A DNA stretch of 64,000 nucleotides from Pseudomonas laurylsulfativorans (GTDB taxonomy: Bacteria > Pseudomonadota > Gammaproteobacteria > Pseudomonadales > Pseudomonadaceae), in the NCBI RefSeq assembly GCF_002906155.1, contig NZ_MUJK01000016.1:60409-124408 (forward strand), read 5' to 3'. The notes under the pieces were generated by a model. The model worked only from the letters and a program-made list of their open reading frames with translations, was not told where the DNA came from and searched no databases. Of the stretch, positions 61,042-64,000 are shown one piece after another. Position numbers and translations under genes: made by a program. Each line of letters opens with the position of its first letter. The stretch's first letter is position 1.

Positions 61042-61611
61042 TTGAAATTCGATTTAACTGAACTAGACACAAAATATGCAGGCGCGGCAGACCCGGCCCT
61101 CGGCCATATTCCGAACGATCTGATAGCTGCTATCCAGGATGTGTACAAGCCGGCGGGAATGCAATTGACGGATCTGGCTCTACGCGAGGCTGAGAGTGTC
61201 GAGTATGGTGCCTCCCGCTTTGGCCTCGACGGACACACCATTGTCTTCCGTGTGGCTAAAACAACGCCGACGAAGATTGGACAGTTCGTCACAATATGGA
61301 AGCGCCCGACGTCAGGCAGCATCATTGCACCTCTCGATGTCGATGATGGCGTAGCCTTTGTTGTGGTGAGTGTGTCCGATGCAACTCATCGCGGACAGTT
61401 TATTTTCGACCAGAAAATACTGGCATCAAAGGGCATCATGGCGATTAACGGTAAAGGCGGTAAGCGCGCTATCCGCGTTTATCCACCTTGGGTCAAACCA
61501 GTCGCCAAAGAGGCCGTTAGAACACAACAATGGCAACTACGATACTTCCTTCCTCTTGAACAAAGCGGAAGCGCCGATTCCGTGCAGGTGCGTCGGTTAT
61601 TTGAAGTTTAA
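61042..61611 (+). CDS. MepB family protein
   Basis: 189 residues from the TTG at 61042, chosen because AGGAG (61028-61032) lies 9 bases before it; the TTG at 61033 would be too close. MepB-like core: ALREAESVEYGASRFGLDGHTIVFRVAKTTPTKIGQFVTIWKR and GKGGKRAIRVYPPW, then WQLRYFLPL. MepB is named after the S. aureus mepRAB locus, but its activity is unknown and its link to drug export is weak. It ends 5 bp before the convergent tnpC, in an area of base use less like the core genes, so it is probably an acquired or passenger gene. Confidence 0.8.
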   Translation: MKFDLTELDTKYAGAADPALGHIPNDLIAAIQDVYKPAGMQLTDLALREAESVEYGASRFGLDGHTIVFRVAKTTPTKIGQFVTIWKRPTSGSIIAPLDVDDGVAFVVVSVSDATHRGQFIFDQKILASKGIMAINGKGGKRAIRVYPPWVKPVAKEAVRTQQWQLRYFLPLEQSGSADSVQVRRLFEV

Positions 61612-61616
61612 GATCC

Positions 61617-63210
61617 TTATCCGTCATTCTTGAGCGTTCTGGGTAAGCCCGACGTCCACCTATGCGGCAGCAACTGATCAATTTCACTCTCCCGCTGCGT
61701 CGGCAGACGCGTGAGAACGTCCTTCAAATAAGCATACGGATCATGCCCGTTGAGCCGCGCAGATTGGATCAAACTCATGATCGCCGCCGCCCGTTTTCCG
61801 CTGCGTAGCGACCCTGCGAAGAGCCAGTTCTTGCGTCCAAGAGCCCACGGCCGGATCTGGTTCTCTGCCCAATTATTATCAATGGGAACAGTTCCATCAT
61901 CGAGGTAGCGCAACAGCGCTGCCCAGCGTTTCAGACTGTAATCCAACGCTCTGCTGATAGCCGAACCTTCGGGCACGAGATCGCGCTGCGCGATCATCCA
62001 GGCATGCAGCCTATCCATCACCGGTACGGCTTTTTCTTGCCGTATTCGGCGCCGTAAATCCGGATCCAGGTCGCGGACTTCACTTTCGATTTCGTACAGC
62101 AACTGGATACAGCGCAGGGCTTGCTCGGCGAGCATGCTCTTGTTGGTGGCATGCAATTCGAAGAACTTACGCCGCGCATGGGCCATGCAACCGATCTCCG
62201 TCACGCCGAGTTCGAAGCTGGCCTTGTAACCGCCAAAATCATCACAGACCAGCTTGCCCTTCCAGCCTTGCAGGAAGTTGCGAGCATGCTCACCAGCGTG
62301 GCTGGGACTGAAGTCATAGACGACAGCCGCTGTTTCGCAGAACTGGCTGGTGGCGTAGGCCCACACATAAGAGCGGTGAGTTTTCTTCGAGCCCGGAGCG
62401 AGCATCTGCACCGGTGTTTCATCAGCATGGATGACTTGCTGCCCAAGCACCACGTCGCGCAGCGCGTCGACCAGAGGCTGCAACTGCACGCCAGTTACGC
62501 CAACCCATTGAGCCAACGTTGAGTGCGGAATCGCCAAGCCAGCCCGACCGAAAATCGACTCCTGGCGGTAAGCGGAAGATGGTCGGCAAACTTGGCGATC
62601 ATGACGTGGGCAAGCAGCCCGGCGGTCGGGATGCCCTTATCAATGACCTGCGCCGGAACCGGCGCCTGGATAAGCGTTTCGCAGTCATCGCATACCCACT
62701 TACCACGGACATGGCGCTCAACGGTAAATACGCCGGGCGTGTAGTCCAGCTTCTCGCCAACGTCCTCACCGATGCGCTTGAGTATGCAGCCACATGGGCA
62801 GTGAGTGTTGTCAGGCTCGTGATGGATCAACGTGCGTGGAAACTCAGCCGGCAATGCAGTGCGTTTGGGCTTTTGCTTTTTCTCGGTCAGCGACGGAGCG
62901 GGTTGCAAGGCTTGAAGTTCAGCTTCAATCGCCGCGATATCGGTATCGATCAGGTCATCGAGCAAGCTGGCCTGCTCAGGATTCATCTGCTCGCTGCGCT
63001 TGGCAAACTTCAAGCGCTTGAGCTGAGCGATCTCGTGGGTCAGTTTCTCGATCACCGTTTGATCGCGGTTGATCTTATTGCTCATTGTCTCAACCGTCTT
63101 ACCCAGCGCGTCGACTTGATGGTCGAGCGTCTCGACACGCTGCATCAACTGCGCCGCCAAAGCGCGCAGTTGTTCAGGGGCAGGTGGTCGAGAGCGAGAA
63201 GAGAAGTCAT
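61617..63210 (-). pseudogene. IS66 family transposase TnpC, frameshifted twice
   Basis: Encoded from an ATG at 63210 (MTSLLALDHL). The N-terminal half (leucine-zipper-like MQRVETLDHQVDALGKTVETM, then the zinc finger CPCGC...CDDC, 62495-63160) and the catalytic DDE half (61617-62537, HADETPVQM; DDFGGYKASFELG; NWAENQIRPWALGRKNWLF) are out of frame. Two single-base losses explain this: near 62569-62571 (expected CTTTACC, seen CTTACC) and near 63185 in a C run (expected five C, seen four). Each fix restores a continuous frame of about 530 residues. Confidence 0.88.
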
Positions 63211-63271
63211 GGTGCCGATTTTGCCAGACCTGACAATTCGCAGTGATAGATCGATAGGCTAATGGCAGCAG

Positions 63272-63607
63272 TTAAAGCAGTGTGATCCCACCGCCGGAGC
63301 CCACGCGTTGCCATGGCAGGCCCAACACTAAAGCCCGAAGTTGCTCGGCATCCAACTCTATTTCGGTGCCTTGGCGAATCCCTGGCCAGTGGAACTTGCC
63401 TTGATTCAACCGGCGAGCAGCCAGCCAGATCCCGAAGCCGTCATGCACCAGAACTTTCATCCGAGTGGCTCGGCGGTTGGCAAACAGGTAAGCACAGTGC
63501 GCCTTCACCGCACCAAACACCGCGATCACTCGGGCTAATGCCGTCTCGGTGCCCGCGCGCATATCCATCGGCTCCGTGGCGAGCCAGATGGAATCGATTC
63601 GGATCAT
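63272..63607 (-). CDS. tnpB: IS66 accessory protein TnpB
   Basis: 111 residues, intact: MDMRAGTETALARVIAVFGAVKAHCAYLFANRRATRMKVLVHDGFGIWLAARRLNQGKF. The RSYPKD-like family blocks (RxGTE, FxNRRxxRxKVL, DGxGxWLxxRRL) match IS66 TnpB. Required with TnpA and TnpC for transposition. Its ATG overlaps the TGA of the tnpA remnant (ATGA) as in complete elements. Confidence 0.93.
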   Translation of the reverse strand: MIRIDSIWLATEPMDMRAGTETALARVIAVFGAVKAHCAYLFANRRATRMKVLVHDGFGIWLAARRLNQGKFHWPGIRQGTEIELDAEQLRALVLGLPWQRVGSGGGITLL

Positions 63608-63720
63608 CGCAGTAAGTCTCGAAGAAAGGTCGCGCAGGCAGCAGCACTTTCAGTTGGCCAGTTCACTTTGACGGTGCCGCGCGGGTGCTGGATTTCGACG
63701 CAAATGTTCGACTGGCGGCA
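63604..63720 (-). pseudogene. IS66 TnpA, 3' fragment
   Basis: A 38-codon frame ending exactly at the tnpB start, with the C-terminal pattern VEIQHPRGTVKVNWPTESAA followed by CATFLRDLLR, like IS66 TnpA tails. The N-terminal part and the left inverted repeat are missing; sequence beyond about 63725 looks like the flank of the rRNA operon. So the element is truncated at this side. Confidence 0.7.
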
Positions 63721-63837
63721 ACAAACGCGGCGCAGGCCATGAGTATCTTGTTGACCAGGCGTGTCTCTTTTTCGTGGTCCTTGATCGGTATCGGTTCAAT
63801 GTGCAACGGCCAACCCTGTTTTTTAACGCGCAAAAAC

Positions 63838-63871
63838 AAAAACCCTACCTGCATACGCAGATAGGGGTTTC
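63838..63871 (-). terminator. rRNA operon terminator
   Basis: On the minus strand AAACCCCTATCTGC-GTAT-GCAGGTAGGGTTT followed by a T-rich tail (TTGTTTTT), 11 bp past the 3' end of 5S rRNA. Confidence 0.9.
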
Positions 63872-63881
63872 GGAATTTAAT

Positions 63882-63996
63882 CTTGACGATGACCTACTCT
63901 CACATGGGGAAACCCCACACTACCATCGGCGATGCATCGTTTCACTGCTGAGTTCGGGATGGGATCAGGTGGTTCCAACGCTCTATGGTCGTCAAG
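63882..63996 (-). rRNA. rrf: 5S ribosomal RNA
   Basis: 115 nt on the minus strand, beginning CTTGACGACCATAGAGCG and ending CATGTGAGAGTAGGTCATCG + TCAAG, with the conserved CCACCTGATCCCATCCCGAA and GCCGATGGTAGTGTGGGG segments. It is the end of a rrn operon that continues beyond the window. A single base differs from the common Pseudomonas form in the CTCAGCAGTG loop. Confidence 0.97.
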
Positions 63997-64000
63997 AAAT

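Noticed and set aside
63663..63854. A 63-residue frame beyond tnpB on the minus strand
   Set aside because: It is out of frame with the TnpA tail and runs through the rRNA terminator.

Overview
The window is chromosomal DNA of a Pseudomonas, most likely of the P. fluorescens group. The evidence is the gene content (OprH-PhoP-PhoQ, AmrZ, RsmA, the aru/ast arginine succinyltransferase operon, the aot-argR operon), the many Pseudomonas-type REP palindromes (GTAGGAGCGAGCTTGCTCGC and GCCGGCTTGCYGGC types), and a high-GC coding bias. It is core chromosome with a few accessory patches, and it ends inside an rRNA operon (5S gene, minus strand).

Layout. 0.1-7.2 kb: the oprH-phoP-phoQ Mg2+/cationic-peptide regulon operon, a secreted dienelactone-hydrolase-like enzyme, the phosphopantetheinyl transferase PcpS and an RstAB-like two-component pair. 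7.2-10.8 kb: the large subunit of class Ia ribonucleotide reductase (nrdA) behind a long regulatory region. 11-18.7 kb: flagellar and chemotaxis genes (flgBCDE, cheV-cheR, flgA-flgM-flgN-ycgR), with recognisable sigma-54 and sigma-28 promoters. 18.8-24 kb: an MFS transporter, a glutamine-synthetase-like (gamma-glutamylpolyamine type) enzyme, and a soluble histidine kinase overlapping a response regulator with a TPR-like tail. 24.3-26.4 kb: tRNA-Arg(CCU), two small proteins, amrZ and a 126-bp tandem REP array. 26.4-31.4 kb: a deleted IS1182-type element, mgtE, a DUF4124 protein, three tRNA genes (2x Arg-ACG, Ser-GCU), rsmA and lysC. 31.5-36.2 kb: alaS, a low-specificity threonine aldolase, and a lumazine synthase under an FMN riboswitch.

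36.3-55 kb is an arginine module: aruC-F-G-D-B-(small His-tailed protein)-E, the regulator argR, and the transporter aotJ-Q-M-(deacylase)-P. Intact ArgR half-sites (TGTCGC-N8-AA) lie before both aruC and aotJ. A 1674-residue leucine-rich-repeat, dermonecrotic-toxin-like protein sits between the divergent aruC and the convergent argR. 55.7-61 kb: acsA, a DUF2790 protein, a small secreted repeat protein, and nrdB, which lies about 48.6 kb from nrdA. 61-63.9 kb: a mepB-like gene next to a decaying IS66 element (truncated tnpA, intact tnpB, tnpC with two single-base deletions), then the rRNA terminator and 5S rRNA.

I see no prophage, CRISPR array or recognisable defence island. The most promising leads are the unusual LRR protein with a duplicated module and no recognisable catalytic domain, the mepB/IS66 arrangement, the deleted IS with intact ends, the secreted 12-residue-repeat protein, and several regulatory arrays readable by eye: four PhoP half-sites at exact 11-bp period, a NrdR box pair 31 bp apart before nrdA with a matching box before the separated nrdB, and ArgR half-sites.
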